Shown here piece after piece: positions 51,217 to 64,000 of a stretch of 64,000 nt of DNA; within the stretch, counting starts at the first letter, position 1, and every line of letters starts with the position of its first letter. A model generated the notes under the pieces. That model was not told where the DNA came from and made no database searches. It saw only the letters and a list, made by a program, of their open reading frames with translations. The stretch comes from Apis mellifera (lineage: Eukaryota; Arthropoda; Insecta; Hymenoptera; Apidae). Position numbers and translations under genes: made by a program. The DNA is taken from positions 20,740,202 to 20,804,201 of the forward strand of contig NC_037638.1 of the NCBI RefSeq assembly GCF_003254395.2, written 5' to 3'.

Positions 51217-54200
51217 GTATATGGAGAAACGAGGAGAGAGGGTAAATTGGAGGAAATAGAGTTGGTAGGAACGCAGTAAAGCAAATCGTGTCCTAATTAG
51301 AAGATAACATCCGTACTTGTGGGTACTCTGGAACGTGTGCGAGTGCCTCGCCTGATTTACGAGATTGTCACGAGATAATCAACGAACGAGTTTGTCACGA
51401 TCGCGTAAGTCCTCCACCGTTACTATGGAAATAGCTTCTCGAAACGTCGCGATAATTAACCGTCCCCAATCGACATGGTCCAGAGAAAGCGCGATCCATC
51501 TGGGGGCGAGACAGAGACGCGGCACGTAACGATACACGCGTGCACAGATGGAGGGGGCTGGTATCATCGTGAAACAACGGCAACTGTTCAAAGGATCGGC
51601 CGTGTTGTATAATTCAGACAGATGGAGACAAAGAGGAACGAGGGGGGAAGGAAGAAGGATGGAGAAGGAATACAGATAGGGAGAAAGAGTTTGGTGGAGA
51701 AAGGTTTTGATGAAAACCGTAGATGTGGGCCATGATCGGGATATAAGACTATCGAAAAACGATTAATTCCGGAAGAGGATCATCGGATGAAAAGCGATAT
51801 TACCCGGGGAGCCAGATCTTTAATTCAACCTAATTGCTCGTTTATGCGAATCTTTGAAATATTCATGAAGCTTTATGAGAATTTTTTTATCCTCAGCGAC
51901 TCGCGCCGCTCCTTTTCAACTGTATTCCTCCAGGAGAGGTATTTCCTTGACGGGGGTCAGGTTCAATCATTCGAGTGACAAGAAAAGAAACGAGAAACGA
52001 TTGATGGTAATAACGGAGAACTCGACTTTTTATCGAAGTTATTATAGTATGAGGGAGATTAAACAATTTTCACGAGATATAGACGAAGATTTTTTTTGAA
52101 AAATTTCCATAAAAGAATTTCAACTTTAAAATTGTTCGACGAATAATTTTCGATGATTTCGTTTAGAAGAAGGATCGTCTAATTGATGGAATTGCGAACT
52201 AAATAATAAAAGCTTGAATGATCGAAGTCACGAAAGTTTTATTTTTAAAAAGGACAATATATTTGAGACATTGATACATGGCATCACGTACAAATAGATT
52301 AGACGATGCTTGGAATAGTGTTGACTTATCGAAAAAAATGACGGATATAAAGTCTCCGATTGTGAGTTTTTAAGCATTGCGGCTGAGAATAAGACGGAGG
52401 AATATGTAAATAAAAATGGAATCGTGGAACGGATATGGAGAAATAAAAATTTATGAGGAAACAGGATTTCATCCCTATCGATGTATATACATCGCGCGAG
52501 AAAAGAAAGATCCTTGAGAGATCTAAAGATATTGTTGGAAAATTGTTGGGGAGGACCATGAATATTTAGAAAAAGAGTGAATTTCGAGGAAAGAGAGACG
52601 CGCTGGTGGAGTAACTGACTCCTCCTCCCCTTCCCTCTCCCCCTTTTTTCCCTCTTTCTGGCAGTTCATCGGGAAAGAAAAAAGCGAAAGAGAGTACTTA
52701 TGTCGAGTGATGGTATCGGTAGGTGTGGTAAAAACCACAGATAGTTAGTTCCGGGTTTTCTTCCTTGAAACAAATTGCATTTAAAGAGGAACAACGCCGG
52801 CTGAGTTTCGCAGTTAAATCTAATTGGATAGCTTTGAGCCAGTTTTTGCGGCCGCGGCCCAATAAAACGTCCGTAAGGGTGGTCGAATGGTCGGGTGGAA
52901 GGGGGAGGTTTAAAGTTTTCCATCCGAGCGGGTCGCGCGGGAAATCAAATTGTTAGAGCGTGTTTCGCAAGTGTCGCGATATTTTCTGCGTGCGCGACCA
53001 ACCTTGCACCGGATCAAACAGATTGGATTTTCACTCGGTTTCGGAAACGTTGACCTGAAATACTGCCGCCGGGTGGTGGTGACCGGTGGAGAGCCTCCGA
53101 GCTATCCTCCCTTTTAGAAAATCCTTTGAAAGGGCACAACAGCCATGAAATACAGGTAGTGCCGTTTCAATTAATCGACTAATGAAATGGTTGGGAAGGA
53201 AAAAAGAAAATAGATGGAAAAAGGAGAGAGAGAAGGAGGAGGAGAAAAGGACACAAAAGTGGAGGAAGTCAAAGCGTAGCGAGCAAACCTTTCAACGTTT
53301 CCGCGCTGATACAGGGAAGCGGGCAGTTGGCCTCGAGCGAGCTTACATCGTTTGAATTTCCGAATGGGCCGAATACAAGGAGAGAGAGAGAGAGAAAGGG
53401 AAACGAGAAAAACGTATCAATGTTGGTGTATGCGTGTCGGATGGAAAGAGACGCAGGTTGGGGAAAAAGAAAATCGTCAGCGCGTTACTTTAACGAAGGA
53501 TCGTTGGAGCATCGAGGACGATCGTTCATTTTGCGCGTACGCCAGCTTTTCTGGTGTTGGAAATTACGCAACTGCTGGTTCAGGAGGTCGATGAGGGTAG
53601 GGGAGGGAAGAGGAGGAGGAGGAGGAGGCGAGGAAGGGATGGCGGTGGAAAAAGTAGGAAAAAAGTAGGGAGAGGGAGTGGAACAAGCGGGAGTGGAGAT
53701 AGCTCGACGTCGAGCGAAGGAAAAAGGAAGCGGGCGAGCAGGAAGGAAGCGGTGAAACTGATACAAACGCGACGATACGACGAAATAAACGAAGAGAGAG
53801 AGAGAAAGAGAGAGGAGAGATCGAATGCGGCGAGGTACGCGTGTATCATCGTGCTTTGCTCGACTCGCTCGCTCGCTTTGGGCCAGTTGGCGCGGAAAAA
53901 ACACGGTTGCCGGTGACCGAGCATAAATAACTGGCCATCTCTGGGGGAGAGAAGTTTGATCGATACGTTCCGGTTATTAATAAGTAATCGTGAAATCTGT
54001 GCGATCGATCGAAAGAGTGGCGGTGCAAAAAAATTCGATGGACATTCAAATATTCGGAAAATTCAGAATGTTGCATATTATCCGCGAAACTCGTAAGGAG
54101 AAATGTAATTTTAGAAATATTTAATTTGCCGAAGGAATATAGTTGAAGAATGCGAACGTCCGACAACGGACAGGGGAATTAATTAGACTTTAAGTTGATT

Positions 54201-54368
54201 GGCTTAAGAACTGAGAGAAGTTAACCGAGAAGAGTTGACTTGCCCGAGATCTTCCTCCGACCGGTTCCCGTTTTTATCAATGTTATACGTAAATTGAGAA
54301 AAGCCTGAAAATTTGTTTCCCCGGGTTTGATTAAGTGCCTCCTTAAATCACTTCTTTTTTCCTCCTCT

Positions 54369-54391
54369 CCCCCCTCCCTCCCTCCCTCCCT
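54369..54391 (+). repeat. (CCCT)n microsatellite
   Basis: About five CTCC/CCCT units. Confidence 0.9.
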
Positions 54392-57300
54392 CACCTAACT
54401 AGCATGCTCTCGAGAAAAGACAAAAGAGTCACGAAACTTTTAGTATCCGCATCTTTCTAGAGCCATCAAGTTTATAAATCTAGGTAATTAACTCTGGAAG
54501 GAAGAAGTGTCCGGTTCTATCAAGCAAATGCCTTAAGGGGGGCGAACTTTTCTTACAGATCTTTGAACATTGTTTAAGAAACATTTCCTTCCGGTGAAAC
54601 GTTCGCCATTGTTTTTTTTTTTTTTTTGCTTAATTATACACTTCATTTAACTCTTTTCACGAGATTTCTAGCAAATCTCTTCCCTTCGTTGTATACATAA
54701 TTCTTTTCCAAACCGAATAATTTTTTAGAATGTTTTATAAAAAAAAAGTTATTTTCCGCTTTAAGGATTTTATAAATAATTTTCTTTCGCGAACAACGAA
54801 TAAATTCCAAATATTTCATACATATATATTTTTAAACCTCCCCCTCCCCCCCATTAAATAAAAGCATAATATCGCATAATAATCTTGATAATCTGAACGC
54901 ATTAACGCAGGTGAAATTTCGGTCCCCGAGGCGCGAATAAAAGGGGGAGAAAAAAAATTTCCCTGACAATTTGAGGCTGTTATCGCGCCGCGCACTGCAG
55001 CGGAGAAGCTGCGCTTCGTGGTTTCCGGGGACAAAAGCGCGAAACGTTATGATGTTCGGACAGAGATTGTGCTCCAGTGTCCACGACAGTGTCTCGTTTC
55101 CGCGTGAATGTTTTCGCTTTTGGCATTTCGCACCATCGTAATCCTGGACTTAGGACACCGACATTTTACCCCCTCCAGCCCTCCCTAGATTCTACTTACA
55201 AAGCGTGGCTTTAAGCCATTGAAAATTGAACCTGAATTCCTGAAATCGCGTTAATCCCTTTCGATCTACTTTTCCAACTTTAATTGAAATTTCTCTCGAT
55301 TTCTCTCTTCGTAAGTTCTCACACGATACGATACGATTATTTCTATTCTAATCGATCGAATATATATAATTTTATCCAAATCGCAATTAATAATATTACT
55401 TTCAAAAAATAATTTTTTTCCTTCTCTTAAAGATTCTCTCTCTCTCCTGTTCCATTTCCCTGATTAAAAACAAAAAAAGAAACTCCATTCGCTACGTCCA
55501 CACAGATTTAAACGTAGATTATATTCAATCTCTTAGAGACTCCTCTCCATCTTTCTCCTCGAACAAGATCCCCCTAAAACGATTGAACGTATACCGGCGT
55601 GAAGGAATTGTCGCGACGCACGCAACTGCGATGGAACACGTTGTCATCGTGATGTTGAATCCCTCGTTACACCGAGGTTTCCACGAACGAGCGACAAAGG
55701 GGAAAGGGGGGGGGAGACGACACCGAAGAACTCGACGTCGAAAGTAACCCTTCGTCGTAACTCGTCGTGTCGGCCATTTCGGTTCACGGCGGAACGACGA
55801 TTTACATGGGCCGTAACCGCGGAAAGGATTTCGGGAAATTGGATGTTCACCGTTTTGTTTTCTCCACGCTTTCTCCTAGGGCTGGTTTAAGCCTGATTTT
55901 CGAATGATTTCGGCCGAATAAAAAAAAAAGGAAAAAAAGGAAAAGAAAAATTCGGGAAAGAAGAACGTAGGGGTTGCGGTAAGCTCGTATTTATTGAGAG
56001 ATAAGCTGGTATTTATTTAGGTTTACGAGGGATGGTTTTGGTGGCGGCGGCGGTGGTGGTTTATCGGATAGGAGGAAGAATGTGCTCTCAAGATATCGAT
56101 TGAGAGGGGTAGGAAATACTTTTTGGAAATTAGGGTTTGATACGGGGATAATTCCACGAGATTGGATGTTGTCTGTTTTGCAGTACTCTGTTACACTGCT
56201 CTTATATTTCACTATATCCTATCCGTGTATTTTATTATTTCAATCAGAATTCTGCCTTTCCCTCCAAGATTGTGGATAGTTTCAACCCTTCGAAATTGTT
56301 TCGAATTCCCGAACGAAACGAAATGAAACGCGAAAGTTACGAGTTTTTTCTTTCCCCCTTCCTTCAAGATTTTCTTTCTTAGATTTAAAAATAAAAAATC
56401 ATCGAACAAATAATTTTATTCGCCTCGAGTCTTTTCTCTTAATAATAATAATAAATTTTCTTCTCTCGAAAATTTCAAATTCTCTGATCAATACACGCAG
56501 TCGAGAAATCGAGGGAAAACGAGAGCAAACAATAATTAATAATATTCCCTATTATTATTACCCTTATTGCACCGGGATATCCGACCGAATTCCCTTCAAC
56601 TTTCCCCTCCCATCACCTCCTGTCGACGCTCGAACGTTACATCGTGATGCGAGCACCGACAAGGATTTTAACATTTTCGCCAATTTCGGTGACAAAGGGA
56701 GCGCCACGATGCCTTCCCCTCGTCAGCGATTCCGCGAGCGGACGTGCCATAGCGCGGGAATTTGAAATTCAGATTAATACGGAACGCGTTCATCGTTAAC
56801 ACTGCAAAGGTCTCTACCTGCCTGTGCATTACCATACACGCGCGCTTCCACGCATCCGGATACGTACATGCACGACCTATACATCTATATTATATAAACG
56901 TGTATATATATATGTACACACGCGCGCATGTTCCAGGCTTCCTTCCATCTCGCGCGCATATGATTTCGCGGTTGTGTTTACCTGTCTCACGGCTGGTTGA
57001 CGAAACTCGGGAATCGGGGCGAGGATTTCAATGAAGACGCGACACGTCGCAAGATCGTTCACCGAGCATTTTCGAAATAAATTCCACGCGTTCGCCGAGC
57101 GTGAATTGTAAACGCGGTAACATCGTTGCATCTTATGAGCGCGCGGTTCCATTTTGCGCGCTTAAAGTTGAAGGAAACGGAACGGAAGGGGGGGTAGGAT
57201 AACGATCGAATTGCGAGGATAGTTGTTGAAGGTTTTGGATAAAGGGATAAGAATTTTGTTTTCTTTTTCGTTTGTCAGGAGAGTTTAGAAATTATTATGG

Positions 57301-57775
57301 TGGATGTTGTAAGAGAAGAAAAGAAGTATCGATGTTTTTTTAGAATATTTATATTAGAGAAATCCAAAAGTGGTTCTTTTTTTTTTAACGATAAAGGAAT
57401 ATATAATTCGGAAGTTTTTTTTTTTTGTTCAACTCTTTCCTGAAATTCTTCTCGTTTAATCCGAACAATCGTCGACGAAGAAGTAAAAACAGAGAGAAAA
57501 AGAGAGAGAGGGAGAGAGGAGTTGATGAGGAGGTTTTTTCACTTCGCGAAATCGTGACTTTTATAAAATCATATTATTCCTCTTCTTCTTTAATTTATCT
57601 TAACGAAATGAAATTTTCTCGGTTACGTTGAAATATTCTGATTACTTGATTTAAATATTAGACTTCGCGTATTTCATGGTTTATTTCATGGATTTTTCCA
57701 CGTACGTCTTTAATTATTCCCCGCTCCAAAGGTGTACACATATAAAACTCTATGAAACACCTAGAATCGACTTTC

Positions 57776-57797
57776 TTTCTTCCTTCCTTCCTTCCTT
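57776..57797 (+). repeat. (TTCC)n microsatellite
   Basis: About five TTCC units; same motif as at 2281. Confidence 0.9.
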
Positions 57798-60000
57798 TCG
57801 CCCAAGATTTTCGCCGAAAGCAAATATTTTTCTCCAAATGTATCTCGAGCATAAAGAACACTTTGAAGGAATAAAATTTCGCGCAGCGGTAAATATCCCC
57901 GTATAACACGGGCCCGTCACCTAAATTCCCTCGAAACCCAACCGGATCGAATGGGAAGGCGTCCGGTTTCTAATGGTTTTCTGGACGTCTCGTGGAATTA
58001 TGCGAGTCTAATCCCTGCGGCGGCCGTGGAAATCCGCTAAGCGGGATTCACGAGCCTTCTCCTAGTCGCCGTTTCCACCACAACGATTTCGCATCATCGT
58101 CCAAGGGAGAAGGAATAGAATTGAGATGACGATTGTTGGAACAGTTTGTATTGATTCAAAAGAAAGAAGAATATTGTCAAATTGTAGAAAAAAGTGATAT
58201 GGAAACGATTTAACGAGTTAAATCGAGTGGAGAGATTTGTAAGAGGATGAATGAAGGATATATGAATATCCAAGAAGAATTAATTGTAAAATTGTTAAAA
58301 AATTAATTTTAAATCGTAGAATTCAAAGTGATTATGGAAAAATATTATTTAACGTATTTTAAATATCGTGGAGGAGAGAAATGATTTATGAAAACGGATA
58401 TTACGCGGATGCGTTTTGGCGATGTATTCCGTCTTGAGATCAACTTTTTGAAGCTAACGAAATGATTTTTAAATCACACGGAAAGTTCAAAGGAAACGCA
58501 AATAACAAAATTGTTATTTCAGGAAACAATAGATAGAATTCTTAAAGGGGAAAATCTGTATGCTTTACTGAGATACTCGCAGAGAGTACGGGTTGGAAAT
58601 TCGTAATAAAATTCTCTGGGGTCTTATTTTACTCATCTTGTTAGGAAAAAAATTTACTTATTCCTTTTCCACGCACGCTGAATTTCTTACGTACGTACAA
58701 AGAAGATTTTGTAAATTTCAATTACGCATTATTGCGTTGATATTTAAAGAGGAGGATAAGACGAAATCTTTAAAATTGTGTATTAAATATTATACAATAT
58801 ACAAAGGAGAGATGCAAGATGATCGGTCAGATTCGTTCAATTTTCAAGATGGACCAAGAAAAATCCTGAGATTGTCCCCGAGGAAGGGGGATGGAAAGTT
58901 CCTTTTCGATGATCACAGAGCCTCGTCTTCTTCGGTGGCACCGCTTTGGAATACTAATACTAAACTTCGCCCGTTAGCGACGTCAAAGACTTTTTGCATA
59001 GAGCGGAGTCTGCACGTGAGAGAAAAATTAACATTTTATATATACAAAAAAGTGGATAAGTTGTGTCGACCACGTAATCGAGAAGGATCTTTCGATATCA
59101 AGAGATAATTATAATATCTTATCGCGTATATAATTTACAATTGAAATTAATACTTTGCAAAATTGTTGCATAAATCTATTCCATAATAGTTAGAAAGTTT
59201 TCATTAATAAGAAATTTATAGGTGTGTAAAAATTATTCGTTTTAAAGCGATCAATTAGATTCATCATTACAAATTGATGAACTCTGAATTCGATTGAAAT
59301 TGATTCTCGAGCTATATTTATACAGTTTCTATTTTATTCAGAGAAATTTAATAAGTCAAACTTTCTAATTTTACTTATTCCATTATCTCATTCTTTTATT
59401 TTTTCAATTGAAAGTTTCCGAAAGAATGTATCTTTTTCTCATAAACGTTATATTAAAAATATAATATTATTAACATTCATAACGGAAGAAAAGAAGCGTT
59501 TAAAAATTTATCCCTCTTAAGAAAAGATTAATTCATTTTAAACATTCTGTCAAATATCACGAAATATTTAAACGTGGCGCGTTAACATTAAAATCGTTAT
59601 TAAAAAACAGTTTTCCTACCACCGGACAATCTATTTCTTTCGAATAGAGAACGTTATCATAGATCGAGTAGATTCACCTTTTAGAGTAATTAATTCACAG
59701 CTTAATAACGCTTAATAACGGCTTTTACCTCGTCAAGTATCACAGAACACATTATTCTTCATGAATTAACGTTTACAACGAACAGAGATTCGATTAGCTC
59801 GCCAGTCGACCGCGTTTAACCGTGCGGTTACACCGTGTCTTTTCTTCTCGACTATCCCTCCAGCCTGCCTTATCCACCGGTAAACTTTACCCCCTTGTCG
59901 CCTGACCTGCCGTCCCACAGTTTCCGCCAACGAAACGGGGTTAATTCGTCGGAAAACTCGATGAGCCGACGATCTTAAATCCCGTATGCACCGACCAGAC

Positions 60001-60021
60001 GAGAGAGAGAGAGAGAGAGAG
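60001..60021 (+). repeat. (GA)n microsatellite
   Basis: Ten GA dinucleotides followed by GGGG. Confidence 0.95.
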
Positions 60022-63000
60022 GGGAAACAATGGAGGATCAAATTTTAGAGGGTCGTCCCGACTAAATTAACGCGTGCCACCATCGCCGGAATATTCCCAA
60101 GGGATTATGTGTTGATGAGACACATCCGTGTCCCCTCCCCCTCCCCCCCTCCTTCGGTTAATTGCATCGCGCGCGCCATCATTGAAAAAAACCACCCTCT
60201 TTCTTTTTTTTTTAACTTCTTTTTATCCACGATGAAAGGCACGTTGAACGCAACACAACAGCCAGCAGCGGCCAATTCTTCGCGATAATCGAGCCATGCT
60301 TTTAAAATTTGTTCGATCGAAATTCGAGTGTCGTTTAAAAATTCTAAAATTGACCTCGAAACGGTGCGGTTTTTTATCGTGTAGTTATAACAAAAATTCC
60401 TGGATGATAACGTGATCGAACTTTTCAATCGTACAATTGCGATCTTTTGTCGCAAAAATTTCGCGCCAGGTTTCTTTGAATTCAAATGAAATGAAAATAC
60501 GATATAAAATTGAGATGGAAGGATTTTAATACGCAGTCGTTCATCAATAAATCGTGTTTCTCGTTTTCTAACCAAAGAATGTTGTTCCCCGATCATTGTA
60601 CCTGTACTGGTAGTTTCTGCTTTATCTTATCTCGCTTCCCAGCTATTCTGATTGTACGAAAATAAAAAGAAAAATGAAAAAGAAATAGGCAAGCTTAGCT
60701 TAGCTTTCGAGCTGCACGAAGGAGCTTACAGTTCAAGTTTCCGCGAGAAAACCGTGGAGGAATGGGAAAAAGGAAGAGGAGACATAATTTTTCGCGGAAT
60801 AAAATACAAGGAAAACGAGGGAGAACGAGAATTTTAATGAGCATCACGTATACGAATGATTATTAAAACATACTGTTTTTTCTCATGTGTACGTCGATGA
60901 GAAGAAAAAAAGAACATAGAAATGTTTTCGTATCTTTTATCCCGGAATATCTATCTTCTCTGTCATTTATTTTTCTCTCTCTTTCTTCTCGGTTTCCTTG
61001 CAACAGCTTCGTTAGAGAGCTCTCCTTCTCCCGCGTTTCCCTTCATTCCCTCGCTCTTCCTTATTTCTTTTTTTTCTCTCCCTCTTCTTGTTTTTCCCCC
61101 CTCTCTTTCTCTCTCTTTTTTTAATCATTACCCTTCGTGCTTGTGCCACGAGCGCGGGAGAAAGATATTAGTTATCGAATTCCGATAATAACGCGTCAAA
61201 GATGACGAGTTCGGTGTAAATAAGCCAGGAAATTGTTATTCGTCGGGGTTGAAATTGAAACTACGCGCAATGGCAGACACGACGAACGCACAGACGGTGG
61301 GATAACAATGATTCCCATCGAGCCGTCCCTCCGTTTCGCTTCCACTGCCCGGCCTTCAATATCGTTGCAAGTTTTCTCGCCTGTTCCCTCGGCAAGGGGA
61401 AGGGTGAGAAGCCGCCCTCGAAGAGTCGTGGTAAGTTAGTCTACCCAGGGAATTTATATCTCGAGTGTCTTGGAAGGAAGGATTACAGGATCGGATGTTT
61501 CTCGAAAAAGTTATCGCTGCTTGAGTTATAACGCAGAGAGGATATTCGATTAACGCGTAAAATTCGATTCGACGCGTTTCATTTTATTCAAAATATATTC
61601 GTTCTTTCATACATCTCGTCACCGTAATAGGAGTGATCGAGATGAAAGAGAAAGGGTGGAAAGTAAAAGTCGATGAATTTTTTGCTCGTTTCGTTGGGAC
61701 GAGAAGCAAAGAGAAGCAACGAAAAGATGTCGAATAGACAACGAAACTTTCATCAAGACGATCGAGTAAAACGCGAGACCATCCGACAAGGAACCCCGTT
61801 TCCTTTCAACAAATAAACAAAACCCTCTTTCCGTAAAAGAAGAGGAAGAAGAAGGCGAAAAAAAGAAACACGTCAAAGGCCATCTTCCTCCCCGGATAAA
61901 AAGAAACCATGGACACCGAGAACGGAAAAATATGATTTTCTCAAGGTTGCGCAGAAAGGAAGGAAGTCGAGGACAGTGGATGTGAAAAAAAAAACAGCGC
62001 GCGAGACGAAACCGCGAGAAACCAGAGAGAGAAAGAGAAGGAGAGGGAGGCATTCTCTGTGCAAAGATGAATACAGGGCCACGGATAGAGGATGTTTGTA
62101 CAACCCAATTTTTCGCTCGATTGCCGTCCTCTACGCGATTTCCCATCTTTGTCCCGGCCCTCTCCTCACCCTGCGGCATAATATTTTCCCGTAGCTACCC
62201 GCGCGGATATCCGATGGCGCGTTACGCTCTTAGAACGAAGCCTCTTCCCCCTCCTCTGTATCTTCCTCGTTCCGTATTCCGTGTATATATCCGGCCCGTG
62301 GAATTTCATTTTGATTCAAAGTTGAAGACGCGCCACCCTCCCTCCATGTCCGACCCGTATTTACCGGCGGTAAAGTTTCATCGAGGCATGTAAATAATGC
62401 GTGTCGGCCGAATCGAAGAAGAGGAGAGGTCAGCGAGAGAAGATAAAAAGAAAGAAAAAGGAAGAGTAAAGAAGAAAGGGGGAGGGGGTGCGAACAGTGG
62501 AAGGGAAGAAAAAAAGGAGGATGGCGACGAGTGTGTAATTCCACACAGGGAAAAAGGTGCGCGAGAGAAAGGCTTGCGGCGTTGTTTGTTGCCTCATTGC
62601 CCGCGGTTAACTGCCAGCAACAAAAACGTTCCACCTTTGGCCAACGTTACATCCTATTACCTTACGTCCTAGCTACCCTTCTTTCTTCTTCGTCGCGTTC
62701 TCCTTCTCTTCCTCGTCGTCCCTGTCGTCATCGTCGTGACGGAAACGCTCGTTTATAAAACTCGTACGAGAACATATTCCGCCCGAATTTGCATGCAAAG
62801 TATTTCGCTCGGTAATCGCGTTACATCGGCGCATACACGAGAAAGAAAGAGAAAGAAAGAGAGAGAGAGTGCGAAAGCGTTTCGGGAAGAAAATCCTCGC
62901 GATCGTCCGGTCTTGAAAATACGCCAGAACGAGCGTTAAGGGTGGTGGAAAGAGGAAATGGATGAAATATGGGATTTTTCTTTTTGTTAAGAATATAGTG

Positions 63001-63157
63001 AGGATGATGGTCGAATTTTAGTGCGATTGGTAAGATAATACTTGGATGGGCCGGTTTAATAAGTTGGTTGAAATTATCTGAAATCTGTTGGAGAGTTTAC
63101 TGGCTACTGGTTGAAATCGGCAAAGTCGATTAAGGATGTTGAAGTTATTAAACTCAC

Positions 63158-63265
63158 TTGTATCCTGTTGTAGCGCAGTCTGTAGTATATTGTAGTTAAT
63201 AAGTGGTAAACCTTGTACTGGAACCGGATTGTCTGCAAACCGCCCGCTGCTAACTTGTACGTACC
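63158..63265 (-). other. Weak candidate coding exon, phase 1-1
   Basis: On the minus strand an acceptor-like TTTATTAACCAG and a strong donor GTGAGTTT bracket 108 bases (36 codons). The frame that keeps phase 1 at both ends is open and reads YVQVSSGRFADNPVPVQG, LPLINYN, ILQTALQQDT. A second frame is also open, so the open state is weak evidence. The phase fits the Ig gene 22 kb downstream, but the peptide has no Ig feature. It may be an exon of another gene or chance. Confidence 0.18.
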
Positions 63266-64000
63266 CTGGTTAATAAACGCAAAACGTAGTTGCCCATTAA
63301 TAGAGCAACTTTCGCGCAACAATTAAAACTTTTCTTACCGCGCAAATTTTGCGCGCGTGTTTTTCTCTAACGTGCCGAATTTCGTTTTCACAAGTTAGAC
63401 GGCGATCTCCCCTACAAGAGAAGATCTTCCGCGTAAAAAGATCCGGTGGAAAAGCTGGATTAATTCTGTTAATTTTATCACGAGAGGAGATGGAGATGGA
63501 CGAAGGTGGAAAGAAGGGGAAAGAGAAAGAGAAAAAGGGAAAAAATCTCGACGGAAGTGGGATTATCCTAGCATACCTAACTCTGCTACTCCCCCTTTAC
63601 TTTCTCCCCTTTCGTTCCGCTTCCGACTCACTCTCTGTTTCTCATCCTTATTCTCGCTTAGGATCTTCGATCTCGGCTTCCATTGAAAATTCATTTCATC
63701 CGTCGGATCCCATGGCCAATCTTCCCTTCCATTTAATCCCGAGATGCCGACTAAGATATCCTCTTTGCTGATAGTCAAAGTGGAGGATCTCACGGAGACG
63801 TTCCAAGTCCGGAAGTTAACTTGTTCGGAGGAAAGGAGAAACCCAAGTGGCAGGGCTGACTGCATTACTCCGGTTTAAGTGCCGGCGACATTCATCGCGG
63901 GAAACGTTTACGATTCTATGAAACAGATCTGCCGGACGATGAGATCTTGATCGACCGTTTCCCCCTCCATTCTGGAATCGCTTTCCTCCTAATTTTTTAC
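63266..64000. other. Non-coding stretch at the window end
   Basis: Contains opposing open frames (63349-63771 plus, 63563-63865 minus) over the same DNA, neither with a recognised motif. Nothing else is seen. Confidence 0.4.

Larger units (their letters stand above)
51091..63157. other. Non-coding stretch, no supportable gene
   Basis: Alternating AT-rich and CpG-rich sequence with purine-rich blocks on the plus strand (about 53.2-53.8 and 62.4-62.5 kb) and pyrimidine-rich ones (about 60.9-61.1 kb). The longest open frames (58593-59108 plus, 60105-60596 minus, 61619-62179 minus) are Lys/Arg-, Ser- or Phe-rich with no domain motif or trustworthy splice context. Confidence 0.45.

Noticed and set aside
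58593..59108. 171-codon plus-strand open frame
   Set aside because: Lys/Ile/Phe-rich, AT-driven composition and no motif; considered a chance frame.
61619..62179. 186-codon minus-strand open frame
   Set aside because: Ser/Leu/Phe-rich product of a purine-rich plus strand, overlapped by other open frames; typical low-complexity artefact.

Overview
The window looks like nuclear DNA from an insect, most likely a hymenopteran such as a bee. It has an AT-rich background that is nonetheless rich in CpG (many CGA, TCG and CGCG words). It also has very many mono-, di- and tetranucleotide runs, long introns and no prokaryote-style operons. The group assignment is an inference from composition and from the one recognisable gene; the exact species is not determined.

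Only one gene can be supported with confidence. It lies on the minus strand and is represented by three coding exons, in transcription order 41296-41174, 31738-31595 and 27236-26964. All three are flanked by consensus splice sites and all have phase 1-1 boundaries. They splice into one uninterrupted frame of about 180 residues that encodes two successive immunoglobulin-like domains of a cell-surface or secreted adhesion-type protein. The first Ig domain is split by a 9.4 kb intron and the second sits on a single exon. Neither end of the gene is visible: the first exon has an acceptor and the last has a donor, so further exons lie beyond or were not recognised. I do not assign an ortholog.

Layout: 1-26963 is non-coding as far as I can see (downstream intron or intergenic). 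It carries a long imperfect inverted repeat (1045-1673), a 34-bp perfect palindrome (6674-6707), many microsatellites and weak exon-like signals near 17.97 and 18.6 kb. The stretch 26964-41296 holds the three Ig exons and their introns; the introns contain two old, diverged tandem duplications (about 30.0-30.4 and 31.97-32.56 kb). The stretch 41297-45673 is the upstream flank, with GC-rich, strand-asymmetric purine and pyrimidine blocks. From 45674 to 51090 there is a cluster of three unrelated tandem arrays: a two-copy 319-bp duplication, about ten copies of a 130-170 bp satellite, and six copies of a 164-175 bp satellite. The stretch 51091-64000 is non-coding by inspection, apart from one weak minus-strand candidate exon at 63158-63265.

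Almost every other open frame in the window is low-complexity, overlaps simple repeats or has no recognisable family signature. I found no tRNA, rRNA, CRISPR array or intact transposon. No novel multi-gene system is evident.
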